From Lunularia cruciata (lineage: Eukaryota; Streptophyta; Marchantiopsida; Lunulariales; Lunulariaceae): a DNA stretch of 64,000 bases. Under the pieces are notes generated by a model, which was not told where the DNA came from, made no database searches, and saw nothing but the letters and a program-made list of their open reading frames with translations. The position numbers and the translations under genes were made by a program. The DNA lies in contig OX419762.1 in NCBI GenBank assembly GCA_948567375.1, forward strand, positions 11,042,001 through 11,106,000, in the 5' to 3' direction. Of this stretch, positions 10,962-22,963 are shown in pieces. The first letter of the stretch is position 1, and each line of letters begins with the position of its first letter.

Positions 10962-12340
10962 TGAGAATTTACAAAAATACTCCAAACAAGTTAGTGTATT
11001 ATAAGAATACCTCTCAAAAAATGGTTATTTACTAAAGTATCCCGGTTGGTGTTGGGCCTTGGTGCTGGTTTTGGGGGTTGGATCAAGGGAGGGTGGGCCT
11101 TGGGGGTTGTACAGGTGATACCAACTAGGTACCTTTTGTGGTGGTTCACTATCACTACACACGTGCATATAGACACAAAACAAAACTCAAACACCATCTC
11201 ATTTTCAATGTTGTATTTCAACCTCCAGCAGTACCAATCGTCAAGAGCAATCAATCAAGTGAGCTCATTATCTAATGTGTTTGAGTGATAGACATGACCA
11301 CTATTGGAAGATTTTGGCTGTGTAGTTAAGGAAATTCTCTACCTGCATATTGGAAACCTCTCAAACACTATTCATTGTGTATCTTGCACTTGCAACATGT
11401 CAAAGTTAACAAGGAATATCACCAGGAAGCTAGATAGTAACAATTACCTAACTCCATAAATGCTACATTAGTCATTAGTCAGGACTTTTACAAAGTTATA
11501 AAAACGGATTCTTGCATGTTGTTTAGGTGCAACTTTAAGTTTGTGATGTATTGTATGATAAAATATAAAATGCATTGGTTAATAAGAAGCATAACTGCTT
11601 GTACAGGATCTGCCAACCTCAATGGATGCTTCAGTGGATGGAGCAGATTTGAAATTTATGCATCTTCAGCATACAAATTTGAGATTTGTGCATTTTCCTC
11701 CCCAATTTTTGGTCCCTTTGCTTTAGTATATTCAAACTCGCTGTCCACAAAAGAGTAACACAGATTCTGAGTAGATTATCTAGTTTAAATCATTGTTGCA
11801 TGTGGAATTCCAATAGCCTATCAACATCCATATCCAAAAAGCAAAACTGCTTATCCAGGTTGAGAAGATTTTACTAAAACATGATCTATTATTAATAGCT
11901 TGGAGAATGAAACTGAAATGCCTCAAGAGTAAGTTAGAAGGTCTAGTTTCCAGAAAGGACTATCTACTTTGACCAGTTTATGGCCAAAATTTTCCAATGG
12001 TGTTCGTGCCTGTTGCTCATGAGCAACACAAGAGATAGTGAGCTTGCTGGATTGTTCCTGACTGCCGCTATTGCTAGACGTTGGTATGCAACACCAGAAC
12101 AAGATGGTGTTGGATTTGGTTTGTGTCTCTATGTGTGTGTGCTTGTGAGCATGAGCAACCACATGAAGGTACCAAGTTGGTACCACCCCTAGGGCATGGC
12201 ATGGTCCGCGATACCTTGAACCAACCTTCCTAACCAATGCCAAGGTCCGGTGAAAACTAAGCATATTTTTGAGAGATAACTATCTATTGGGTGTACTTTT
12301 ATAATGTTAAAACTTTTAGGGGAATTTTTCTAAATTCCAA
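10962..12340. mobile_element. Non-autonomous Mutator-like (MULE) element, copy 2
   Basis: This element corresponds to 3384-4778 and was duplicated with the whole segment rather than inserted independently, because its position within the unit is identical. The left target duplication TATTTTAAA is intact at 10953-10961, while the right one has drifted to TGGTTTAAA near 12341. The inverted repeats lie at about 10962-11260 and 12040-12340. No transposase is visible. Confidence 0.65.
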
Positions 12341-14199
12341 TGGTTTAAATTCTAATTTTCTTCTAAGACATTTATTAATACTAAATTGTATAGAGGTGTA
12401 TGAAAATACATGGATTTGATGTATAGATTTATTTTTCTTGTCTCTAGTCTTTCTAATTGTCATGTATTATATAAAATATTAAAAATTCCCATTTATCATC
12501 TATAATGAGTGGAAAAATAATGGATATATAAATAAATTGTTTTGATAATGATATATACAAAAAATAAGAATTTAAGTTTTCTATATTAATTGTCAACTAT
12601 AACCATAATTATCTTTGGATAAATAGTTTTTTATATTTTATATATCAGATTTTGAATCCATTTTTCTATTTCTCAAACAAAAATTCTAAGATTTATAATC
12701 TTCTTTCAAATAATAGATCTTAGAGCTTTATGAACACTTAATGTCAATAGAATATAGTAAAGTATGAGATAAAGTAATTAAAAATATACTTTGATATTTG
12801 AATGAGTTTCTTATATAAGTATATAAATTCTTTATAAAATTTATGGTCTTTAGTAAGATAAATGTACATATTTCTCAAGAGTTTCAATTAAGATGGAAAT
12901 ATATATATATATTTTGAAATAGTGATTTAGGCCTCTTAAAGTCAGCTTAATGTATATTTGAATATAATTATTTCAAAAGTCATCAATATTGAATTTAGTA
13001 ATTTGCATGTTATTTATATGATTTTTTTAAAATAAAATATAAATCTGTATTAAATAATATTGAAGTATATAAATATATAAATTGGATGATGAACAATTTT
13101 TATAAGGATATTTTATTTTGTGAAAATAGTATTTGAGTTGTTAAAGTTCAACTTATAAACAGAAAATTTAAGAGAGAAACATAGATATTGCATGGAATAT
13201 AGAAGACTTTAAAGAACTAGTGTACAACAGGTATCAAGACACTTAATGTTTACTTAGTCACCCAAGAATAGTGAATATGAAATTTAGTTTTGAGAACTTC
13301 TGGGCACTTAATGTGTGTTCAACTGCCCCATAATAGGAAAATTAAACTTAAATAAAAGGCTAAGGATATGATTGGACCTTTGAGCACATTGAACAAAAGA
13401 ATACATAAACATAAGTATTTTGTTAATAATACAAAAGTGAATCCTGGCCTATGGCAACCCTTACACCCCATGAGTGTGAGTTACGCAAAATCTAGTTTAT
13501 TTTCAAAAGAGTATTAATTTCTGCCCATACCATTCGAAACATTATCTTGACTTCTTCCTAGCTCTATCTTGACAAAGTCCACTGCCTGGTCCAATCACTA
13601 AAGCGGTAAGTTAACAAACCGCCTTGTATGTGGGGTTAACCTATTCCGCTATGTGCTACTATTCTTAGCTAATGTTAGTATGGTGAAGATACTTCAACCT
13701 ATGATCCATATAGTAAAGTGTTCTTTCCAATGGTTTGCCGGCCCTGTACTACTATTACCCCTTGGTCCTTGGGGTTAACCTATTCCGCTATGCGTTTCAA
13801 GTCTTAGTAATGTGATTCTATTTCAATCTATGATCCGGTTGGTGATGCATTCCACAAGTTTGTTGATTCCATATACTATTATCCTTTCTGCGTGTTTCCT
13901 TAGTATGCAACTTTCAAGGGCAACTGAATAGAAAAAACAAAGGGTAGGAAGACCCCATCAAGCCAAACAAGGGTGAGACAAAATAGGTGAAATAGGGCTA
14001 AGCCCCAATAGAATTGATGTGAGAGATATGCCATGTAGCACCTAAGATATCCAAGCTATGCAAGTTGTATGGTCTACAAACAACTAGAGCATCCAAAGAA
14101 GCATCACCTAATGTGATTGCTCTCCTGTGGATTGCACTTGTCACTACCCTCTACAGAGCAATGTACACAAGCTGTCTAAAATATGCTACATAAAATATG

Positions 14200-14469
14200 C
14201 TACAAAGTATGGGAGTGAGAGTGGTACCCCTTGGCACCTAACATGATAAGCTCTTGTGCACTCCTTGACAAATGTGTTGAATGCCGTGTCCATCGCTCCA
14301 TATATTCCAAGGCTAGAGGAACAAAGAGGTGACCTTGCTGCATACCCATATACTTGGAGACCTTGCAAGCTACTGCTGCACTCGCTGCCCATACAAGGGG
14401 ATGGGTAATCACTCCCTCCAAAGCTATATCAAGTGTAGGTTTTGTAACCACGACATCTGCTAGTGTCAC
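14200..14469 (-). pseudogene. LINE C-terminal restriction-like endonuclease
   Basis: This 89-codon open stretch starts MTLADVVVTKPTLDIALEGV. The conserved Asp residues in ADVVVTKP and TLDIALEGVITHP, followed by an Ala-rich helix with Lys (VACKVSKY) and FVPLALEYMERW, fit the PD-(D/E)XK fold used for target cleavage by R2-like LINEs. The catalytic lysine cannot be assigned with confidence by eye. It follows the RT stretch by 90 bases in the same orientation. Confidence 0.55.
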
Positions 14470-14559
14470 CTGATCATCTCAGACCAAGTATAAGTCTACC
14501 TTGATACGTATTGTCTACAAAGTATACAAATGCTCCCTCCAAGCCAAGTATTGATTGTC

Positions 14560-15108
14560 TCATGCCATAGCAAACACTATGTCCCTAATAGCATCATGGG
14601 TAGTTATCCTTTGTCCTCCAAAAGGACACTGTGTCATATGGACTGTTGCTGCATCAAGTGCACTGGCTCTCAAACGTGATAGGAAGGTCAAGGAAGGTGG
14701 AATTGTGCAAAGGAGGTAAGTTGGTTGACAAGCAATACTAGAGGAGAGTATACAAAATATTACCTGTGGATCTTCCAGTAATGGAAGGTCATCTACATGG
14801 AGAACATCCTTTGCAAGGGCAATGTCTAAGAAGCGTGTGACAAAATCCTCATATTCTACATGTAGTCCATATGTAGATGTGATACCCTTTGGAATCCCAA
14901 GGTGGGGAGGGATACCTAAAGGGTACCATGCTCTATACTTTGACACCTTGATTCTCAAGCCTACTAGATGTAGCTTAGTATTCAAGTGGTAAAAAACTTG
15001 CTTAATCTGATCTACATGGCCCATGATGTGTGTATCATCTGCCAAGGAGGGAAATACACCACCTAACATGGCCATAGTAGTAGATAAAAGGGCTCTAAAG
15101 TGAGCCAT
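14560..15108 (-). pseudogene. LINE reverse transcriptase, longest open stretch
   Basis: This 182-codon open stretch of the LINE covers the catalytic ADD box (SLADDTHI, residues 21-28), the thumb-side segment LVGLRIKVSKYRAWYPLG and a region ending CPFGGQRITTHDAIRDIV. The last segment matches the linker that precedes the restriction-like endonuclease in this class of elements. The earlier reverse-transcriptase motifs lie upstream in other frames, so the enzyme is not intact. The RT assignment is strong; the clade assignment is from memory of the family. Confidence 0.75.
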
Positions 15109-16425
15109 GGCAAATAAGGGTCCCTCTAAAGGATCTCCTTGATGCGTACGAAATGTTGACTCAAAGACAATGACTCCCTTTAGTGAGCAACCGTGCTGGT
15201 AGTAAAGGGAAGCAGGAGAGCCAAAAAAAGACTACACAAAAGGAATAAGACTCGCTAAGGATTCACTAGCCTCCCTAAGCTCTCTAAAGATGGATGCTCG
15301 TGAGACACTACTAAACACGTTCTCAACATCCACCTATAGGACGACCCACTCCGGATAGATATCTAGTAGTGACCTAATGCCTACAGATATTGCCTCACAT
15401 CTTCCCAAGTATATCTACTCCAAAACTAATGTGTACTGAGTAGTTGTTGGAAGTGAGAATGATACTGAAGGACAATGGTGCGGCTGACCATATGCAAAAA
15501 TATCTCTCCAATAGCAATCGATGTAATGCCCCCCTATTTCCTTCTCCATTGCAAGAAGGCAACTAGCACTTAATAGCTAACTAACAGACATAGGAATGTC
15601 TCCTCTCACTTCTATTATGGACACTTGAAACAACTTGGTAAAACCACTAGAAGTATCATATGCTGAAAGAAATCTCTAACATGGTCATATACCTTCTCTA
15701 ACAAGCCCCTTGAGGAAAGGCAAGGAGCAGCGCACAATGCTTGTGCAGAAATGACCTATCAAGACATAAAGGCTACTTAGGTTGATAATCTAAGACCTCT
15801 AGTGATAATCCCTCTCCTACCATATGATGTAGTGAGTGTAGGGAAAAGATAATCTCATACGTAGGACAAGCCATAGACAAAAGGTGTAGTAATCATGCTG
15901 CTCTACTAAACTCTCTTGCTTTACCCAATGTCCTCCACCATTGTAATTGAGTGGACTTTGTGGTATCTTATGGCAAAACCTATTTCCTAAAATGTGCAAC
16001 CCTAACAGACTTCTCATGTAGGGCCGCCCAATCATCAACTTGGAATTGATGAAATCTAGCAACCATCTCTATGCCCCGCCTCTACCTCTACCATAACAAA
16101 GACATCATCAATGGAGTAAGAGGAATAAGAACCATGATAACTCGTCCAAGGGATCACGTGCCAAATGATCAAATGGTAGGTGAAAAGCCTATCTAGCCTC
16201 ATCATGGACTGTACGGGGTAGCCTATGGAATAGACATGGAAAACTACTCTCAAATAACCTCAAAATGCAATCCGGCTAAGAAGCTAACCACTCCCACAAC
16301 TCTATAAGTATCCCTAGAACAATCAATGAATGGATAGAGGAAGCGAGCATAATCCCAAGTGTCATTATTGTGGATGTCGTTGTTTGACTAACGTGAGCAT
16401 CCCAAGTGGTCCACTCATACTCCTT

Positions 16426-16488
16426 GTGCATCCTACGCATATGAGTCTTTATCCCTTGCAAGGTAAAACGTCTATGACACACCAAACA
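16426..16488 (-). other. CCHH zinc finger of the LINE
   Basis: The minus strand reads CLVCHRRFTLQGIKTHMRRM followed by H, a C-x2-C...H-x4-H arrangement. In R2-like elements such fingers bind target DNA. Its first half is duplicated just upstream. Confidence 0.75.
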
Positions 16489-16552
16489 TGGTGTATCCCG
16501 AGCTCAAGGTAAAGCGTCTATGACACACCAAACATGGTGTATCCCGAGCTCT
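16461..16552. repeat. 46-bp tandem duplication inside the LINE finger
   Basis: Two nearly identical 46-bp units (16461-16506 and 16507-16552) each contain the first half of the CCHH finger. Because 46 is not a multiple of three, the duplication shifts the reading frame of the LINE coding region. Confidence 0.85.
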
Positions 16553-16582
16553 AAGTGACCTCACATCGAGAAATGTAGCCAT

Positions 16583-17459
16583 GGTTAGCACAAGAATAAC
16601 AATAATAATACATGATGCTCCTCTCCGTATTTCCTTATACTTGTAAAATCACACTTTATTGTATTTCAACTTACATGAGAAATTACAATTTTTCCAAACC
16701 TCAAAACTATAAACTCTTATAATTTTCAAATTTTTTATAGTAAAATTTCAGATTAAATTCACACAAAATTCAATCACGAAAAGACAAAATAAAATTCTAA
16801 ATCTATCATTTTCATTGTAAAATTATCACTCTAAACCTTATAAATCTAAAATGGATAACTTCATACTCAATTTTGTATAATCTTCAAACTAGATACCCAT
16901 GGAACCAAAACTAAAAAATGAACAAAACAAACTATTCACTCAAATGCTATATACAAGGGAGTTATCGGAACAACAAGTATATTACCTTTCAAATGCGGAT
17001 ACCAAAATTTCTAAATTGTATTCCGTTGGAAAATCGCGAACAAAGCTACCGCTAATACATTCCTAAAATACGAGGAAATATCTTTATGTATCTTGGGAGG
17101 AGTTAATACATACATACTTTTTAAGATTCAAAATGAATTTTTATATCCCATAAATTTTAAATTTACAAAATAATATTTTAATGAAAAATTGACTTTATAT
17201 TTTGCTTCGGTGCTTTATAAAACTTTGAAATACTGTCTTCAATAATAAATAAATTTCTGGAATAATCCAGAACTTATTACAACCGTAATATTTGTCAACA
17301 AATCAGTTGCAAAAGTTATTCAATCTTCCCACTAACTCATGTCCATGTGCAGATCTAAATACATAGAAAGTCTGATTTCCAAAACTCTTCTGCAGATGTG
17401 ATTAATTACATAAAAGGTTTGTTTATGCTTGATAAGTCGTGACTGTTTGTCTCAGATGA
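16583..17459. other. AT-rich stretch, probable LINE 5' leader plus flank
   Basis: No gene is seen. The sequence is absent from copy 1 of the large duplication up to about 17450, so it belongs to the insertion. I cannot place the LINE 5' end within it, nor find a target-site duplication. Confidence 0.4.
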
Positions 17460-18410
17460 TCATCCTTCAAGCCCGTTCTCCGGAGGCCGATTACTTTCAT
17501 TTACGGGGGTTGGAGGATCATCTAGGATTCTCATATTAGAGACGTGAACTGCGATGGAAGTTTCATCGTGTATAGCGAGAGGGCTTGCCACTTCCTGCAC
17601 AGAACACCACAACGGTAAGAAAGGTCCATTGGTATTCGCTCCTCTCAGGCAGAAGACTACGAATCGTTGTCATTTAATGAATCCGTCTCAGTTTTCTGAA
17701 ACCCGGGCATAAAATTTCTACAATTCAATTTATACAGCTGGCCTAGGAGATAAGGTCACTGGTATTTGATCTGAATCCGAACATTATACGGATCAATTGA
17801 TTAGCACCACTATGTCTTTCCCTTGTACGGCGTGATGTCTCGCCCTTTGATTAAGTACAGCGCAGATCTATGGTCTTGGAGACGTCCTAAACCCACCTAC
17901 TCATCGAGCGAAACCAATATGGATATAGATGGAACCAATATCTGCTACTAGACTACCTACAGTTGGACATAATACTCACCTTGCTAGATCCCAGTTTCCT
18001 AGTTTCAAAATCTCGAATACTCACACCATCCCCTGGCAACCCTTCGACAATTTTCTCGGGCCCTAGAGCAAATGCAGAATACCCGATCGCTGTTAGAAAG
18101 GTTTACTAGAACCACATGTTGACTGCTCACTGTGGCGATGACCGTGTCAGATCAATTGGTTTAGGTCAATGTCGATCTCCAAGGAGTTCCAACGTTAAAC
18201 ATGCAGTAACGACATGACAAGTTAAAAAACAGTTGCAAGAAAGGGTACTCAATTCAGACGACGATCTAGACAGTAACCTGATTCTCCGCAATTGAGCTCA
18301 ACACGAATTGTTGAAGCAAGCTCCTTGGCTGCAGTTAAGTACGTGAGGATCGTTGCAGTTACAAGTGCAACAACAACGACCCTTGTTGGCACTGTAGTAA
18401 ACCTGGTCAT
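17460..18410 (-). CDS. Putative small secreted protein, three exons, copy 2
   Basis: This is the paralogue of the 6538-7427 model: exon 1 at 18278-18410, exon 2 at 17980-18062, exon 3 at 17460-17594, about 116 residues. All four splice sites and both intron positions are kept, and intron lengths are similar (215 and 385 bases against 221 and 396). The N-terminus begins MTRFTTVPTR with the same hydrophobic signal-peptide core. Reading straight past the exon-1 donor stops quickly here, which favours the spliced model. The C-terminus is longer than in copy 1 and Pro/Asp/Asn-rich (DDPPTPVNESNRPPENG), a composition seen in secreted signalling-peptide precursors, but no known peptide family motif was recognised. 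The last bases of exon 3 lie at the edge of the LINE-bearing insertion, so the 3' end may have been altered by it. Confidence 0.42.
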
Positions 18411-18731
18411 GACAGATCTCTGATCTTGGAGTCAGCTCACTTGCATCAGTCAGAAATTGGACGTTCAATTTGCCCTTTATGTATTTGAAAGTCGGAAGTG
18501 AATTCGGAACATAGAGATGTAGAGAGCTCTGCAAAATGGGGAGAGCTACTGCGGTGGTCACTTTTTATGCAAGGGACATAGGTTGAAATAGTTCTCTCAG
18601 GTTTTCCGATGTCTTTGAAGACCATGGTGAGGGCCTGGATTCGATCTCGACCTTTCATAATTACCTTTTCTGGTTATAGCTTGTTTCCACACCGGGACTC
18701 CAGCATTAACTTAGTGTGCAGATTCTGGAAG

Positions 18732-18941
18732 TTAGTCAAAGTTGCGCACGTCAAAGCCCCTATCAACTGTAGCCTGGTGAGATAGATATCTTGACCTAGT
18801 CTTCCACGGACCACCAACCAATAGAAGTATCCCAGTATCAAGAATTTCAATAATTTTCCATACCGGAATTTCAGCCACAGGGATTGTTGTAACTTCTTTT
18901 CCAAGAAAAACTGGCCCCAAAACCATCGCAAACATCCTCAT
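18732..18941 (-). CDS. Small ORF upstream of the gene candidate, copy 2
   Basis: This is the counterpart of 7699-7926, starting MRMFAMVLGPVFLGKEVTT. It contains an extra internal segment relative to copy 1 that is a multiple of three in net length, and it ends earlier because of one substitution after NFD. Function is unknown. It stands in the same relation to the downstream three-exon model. Confidence 0.22.
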   Translation of the reverse strand: MRMFAMVLGPVFLGKEVTTIPVAEIPVWKIIEILDTGILLLVGGPWKTRSRYLSHQATVDRGFDVRNFD

Positions 18942-20089
18942 GACATGATATATGCATCAAATTGAACAGTTTCACATATCCTTGAAACGAAGTACGTCGC
19001 GACCATTCACATGTGTCTGTTTCTTTAGTTACTTCGGAATTGAAGATTCTAAATGTTCATTTCTGACAAATCAACCTGCATTGAAGGATTGAATGCTCCA
19101 ACACAATATAACAGCGATGTGGTTGCTGTATTAAATCTAGAATGAAAGCTTCGAAAGTCGATTTTGTGATACAGAAAGAAAATTGCAGTCACAACGTGGT
19201 GTTGCGGTTACCGTGAGTCTGAAGCTGTTTTGATCATGAATATCACTAGATTATATCGAGTCTTAATTGATGTGCAGGTCAGTGAAGAATATTCTCTCAC
19301 GTGTTTGTCTTATATTTATGATCGTCGTTTTGCAATTCGCAGTCGCTGATAAGGACTAATTCTTCAAGTTTGAGCATGAGCATGGCCACAATAATATCAG
19401 GTAACTGCGAGCTTCGGAGCAGTATTCGCAAGTTATCCTTCAAAGGACTGTCAGAACAAGGCTTTACCGACGCAACTTTAAGAACTCCCTGATAATCATT
19501 ACGGAAGTGAAAATTGAGCACCATCTCCTGTATATGTATTCAAACTCAGTCAGATAAAGCTTTAGGTTCATGGTCTCGTATTAGCGGGTCTATCAACATT
19601 GAAGTTTATCGTATATAGTAAATTCCAAAAAGCAATTACTATGGATTCTCTAGCTAGTTGCTTTTCGTGGATCTCAAATTTATTAGTAAAGACGAAACAG
19701 GGGTTTCAGGGAAGAGCTTCTTTTTGGGATGAAAGCCACTATGCCCACTGTTTTGGACCTTTGCCTCCTACGGGTCTAAAAGGCTATCTGCATATTTCCG
19801 GGACAGGAAACATCAAATCAAAGTCCAGAAGCAAGTCAGAACTCCATCTTTTCTGATTCCAAGTTGTTGCATTGACCACTGAATCTTAAAATACAATGTC
19901 AGTGCTGGCAGAAGTAGAGATCCAAACGTCAGTTACCTGCTCTCCCATCGCACGGAGGCGTGTCCCATCCTTTACGATATCCACACTCAACCAAAGAATA
20001 CACAAAGAATACACATTCATTTAACAAACGAAATGTGTGTATATGTGGTTCACTTCCTATCTTGGAAGCTACATCCAAACCGAACACTC

Positions 20090-20290
20090 TCCCAGGTCGT
20101 TTTTTTAAGCATTGCACTCACCCTATACAATTTTAGGATTCGGCTCTCCCCAAAATACTGTTCAACAACGTGTGCTATTGTGTCTAGATCCCTTCATATC
20201 TCTCTTAGTAAAATTTTCAAACTTAGACTCAGGGCTTTCTCAAACCCCTAGCCGCCTAAGCCACCTTTCAGAAAATATGTTGACCATTGG
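20090..20290 (+). promoter_or_regulatory. Promoter-like patch, copy 2
   Basis: This is the counterpart of 9040-9240 and has drifted. The TATA-like word is now CCTATACAAT and the telo-box reads AAACCCCTAGCCGCC. Loss of both motifs from consensus argues that this copy is not under constraint. Confidence 0.25.
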
Positions 20291-20354
20291 ATCATGATAG
20301 ATCAATTGCCCGTTGGATATGGAGACTATTCATCCCTAGATAAAATACCAAGAC

Positions 20355-20800
20355 AGATTCAACAATCTCAACCTTGGCTTGTATTCCATCTAGCACATAA
20401 AATTACTAAGAGTGCTCAGCAACATCATACATTGAGCAAGTTCATACATTAACTTCTCATCGGGAGCATGTTTAGTCAACATGTAAGCTGCATTCACCTC
20501 AAGACTTATTCAACAATCTCAACCTTAGCCTGTATTCTATCTAGCATATAAAATTTCTAAGAATGTTCAGCAACATCCTACATTGAGCAAGTTGATATAT
20601 AACTTGAACTTTCTCAACTGGAGAAGGTTTAGTCAATGTATAAGCTGCATTCAACTCAAGACATATTCAACAATCTCAACCTTGGCTTGTATTCAATCTA
20701 GCAAATAAAATTTCTAAGAATGTTCAGCAACATCATACATTGAGCAAGTCCATACATAACTTGAAATTTTCAAATGGAGTAGGTTTAGTCAACTGCATTC
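20355..20800. repeat. Three tandem repeats of about 155 bp, copy 2
   Basis: The same array as 9295-9735, with unit starts at 20362, 20513 and 20670. The same number and order of units shows that the array predates the large duplication. Confidence 0.75.
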
Positions 20801-21690
20801 ACCTCTTTGCCAATCTTTTGTAGATTGACCTCTCCACTTATCCTAATTTCCATGATAAAGTGGTGTTTTAAATAGATGTGCTTAGTTTGAGAATGGGATA
20901 ATTGATTCTTGGCCAAGTGAAGAGCACTTTGGTTATCAAAATAAAGCTTGGAATTTATACCTAGAAGTTCTACATCCTTGGCTAATCTTTGAAGTCATAC
21001 AAATTCCTTAGATGCCTCTTTTGTTACCATATGTTTTGCCTCTATAATTGAAAGTGCAACTGTAGGCTGTAGAGTAGACTTCAAACTCACAAGACTGCTA
21101 GCAAGTGTGAACAAATATCTGGTTGTGTACCTCATCCTGTCTAGATCTAAAGCAAAATCAGCATCTACATACCCTATAATCACTCCTTCTTGATATTATT
21201 TCATATAAAAAACAATATCAAGATCTATTGTGCCTTCCAAGTAGTGGAGTATTCACTTCACTACTTCACAAAATTTTTCTATCTACTCACTATGCTCATT
21301 TTATATGAGTTATCAATTCTAATGCAAACTATTGCATTAATTAAATTCCCAACAACACTATTATAAGGAATGTTGGACATGAATCTTGACTCCTCCTCAT
21401 TCAATGTGCATTGCTCTAAATATATTTATTGGAACACACTTTCAAGGTTGGGTGCTCACCAAAGCATGTAAGTAACCTTTCCAAGTACCTTCTTTGTGAT
21501 ATCTACGATTTCCCCTTACTCTTATCCCTATGTATTTCAATTACAAGTACCCTCTTTGAAGACCCTAAGTCCTTCATCTCAAACTCTTTTTGACAAGCCA
21601 ATAAACACTAAATTGAAGCATTTTAGTAGTAGCTTGTTCACACAAGGATATGGATCACAAATAATTAGATGCAAAGGGAAATGTCACATT
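20355..21690 (-). mobile_element. Ty1/Copia fossil, 3' part of pol (copy 2)
   Basis: This is the same fossil as 9295-10470 but extending further upstream, into the reverse-transcriptase C-terminal region. Motifs on the minus strand include IIGYVDADFALDLDRMRYTT near 21130-21180 and an ALSIIEAKHMVTKEASKEF stretch near 21000. It is broken in several places. It shows what the original right edge of the duplicated segment looked like. Confidence 0.8.
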
Positions 21691-21699
21691 ACAGTCACT

Positions 21700-22963
21700 T
21701 TACTATTTACTACTTAACCTCTTGGACAGAGACAACTCCCAAACAAGGATAGTGACACCAACAAGGCGCACTGTAGAAAATAGAAAAGAAAAATCACTTA
21801 CTTTAGGGAATAAAAATCCACAAGAAACCAAGGTAGTGATGGTTGCTAATCTCCTTTGATGGTCTCCTAAAGAATCCTTCCAAAGGTAAATTCCCTACCC
21901 TTCAAAGATGTGGGTAAGGTCCTTCTGAAGATGAAAAACTACCCCTTCTAAAGGCACATATCTTCCAAAGATGTTTGCTCCTTCTAAAGATCTCATTGGG
22001 TTTCTTCCAAAGACCAATGTCCTACCCTTCTGAAGGCACTATCTTCACGTGAAGATGAATGTCCTACCACTCTAAAGTTACCATCTTCAAATGATTGCAA
22101 CATCTTTGTGATAATCTTTCTATCCAATATTCATACTTTGGTTACTCACAACAATACAACATTATGAAATCTTGTCAAAGCATTGCATCAAGATGATAGC
22201 TAGAAGCTAAGGATCAACCACACAAAGCAACCAACAATTTTTACTATGTTTGTTCATCATAGCACTAGTATGAATCAAGAAAATTTTGTGAGTGAATAAG
22301 AAAATTAACAAAGAGTTGAGAAGCTCTTTTATTTTATTCACCACTTGTATTCTGAATGAAATAGCACCTTAAATGGTGCTCTTAAATAGTGGTAGACATT
22401 TGGACTAGAAAATAAAGACCTACTTCAAATAGCCACCGCCAAAGGTGCAAAATCAAGAAAACATCTAATTACTATCCTTTAAGGCCACTTTGGCTAGAAG
22501 CAAGTATGGGGAAGGTACAACTTGTGCATTGTGCTTGCCTATTACCTACTTCCTCAATTTTATGCTGAAAAGTGGTGAGGAGTTATATACCTCCTCCTCA
22601 AATTTCAACATCCTCACAAACATCAAGACTGCTCCTTTTTATTCATGCAATTGTAATGTTCTTGAACACACCATCCATTTACTCAAGTGGTAAACACATT
22701 CCCTTCTAGATTTTCTAGTTGGAAGGACCCATTATCATAGATTTCCCTACATGATGTGGTCCCATCCATCAAAGATGCAACTTCTTGGGGAAAAATTTAT
22801 ACCATTATCATGCATTAACAACAGTTTCTCTTTTGCTATGTGCACTAGTGTAATTTTATTGGCATGGATTTCCTTCCTTTTTACATAAGTGTTCATTGTA
22901 GAGTCCTCAAATTCATCTCATTTTTCTTCCAAAAATATTAGTTGCTATAATTGCATGGTTGAT
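21700..22963. other. Unassigned repeat-like DNA between the duplication and Gypsy B
   Basis: The part from 21860 to 22100 is a low-complexity series of CTTCTAAAGA/CTTCCAAAGA-type words. The rest lacks recognisable coding motifs and looks like eroded LTR or intergenic DNA. Short frames here are not supported. Confidence 0.35.

Larger units (their letters stand above)
13916..16582 (-). mobile_element. R2-like LINE with CCHH finger, RT and restriction-like endonuclease
   Basis: On the minus strand the coding region starts MATFLDVRSLRARDTPCLVC at 16582 and has a CCHH finger within its first 25 residues. Next is a non-LTR reverse transcriptase (about 15700-14560): IAIGE near 15520, PSLADDTHI with the catalytic ADD at 15034-15042, then LVGLRIKVSKYRAW. 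The end (14469-14200) reads ADVVVTKPTLDIALEGVITHP, then AAVACKVSKY and FVPLALEY, which resembles the restriction-like endonuclease of R2-type LINEs. No AP endonuclease is seen. The coding region is interrupted by several stops and frameshifts, including one from a 46-bp duplication in the finger. The tail (13916-14025) recurs at 6018-6127. Seed-plant LINEs are mostly L1 or RTE type, so this is unusual. Confidence 0.72.
10471..21520. repeat. Tandem segmental duplication, copy 2, enlarged by a LINE insertion
   Basis: This is the second copy of the segment at 2901-10470. Its extra length is explained by about 3.6 kb between about 13848 and 17450 that has no counterpart in copy 1 and contains an R2-like LINE. 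Conversely, it lacks the 110-bp insertion found in copy 1 at 6018-6127 and preserves the empty site near 13535-13545. The order of events is therefore duplication first and independent insertions afterwards. Confidence 0.85.

Noticed and set aside
13895-16640. Possible long target-site duplication of the LINE (CCTTAGTATG near 13898 and CCTTATACTT near 16630)
   Set aside because: Only an imperfect partial match, no better than chance in AT-rich DNA. R2-like elements often lack clean target duplications.
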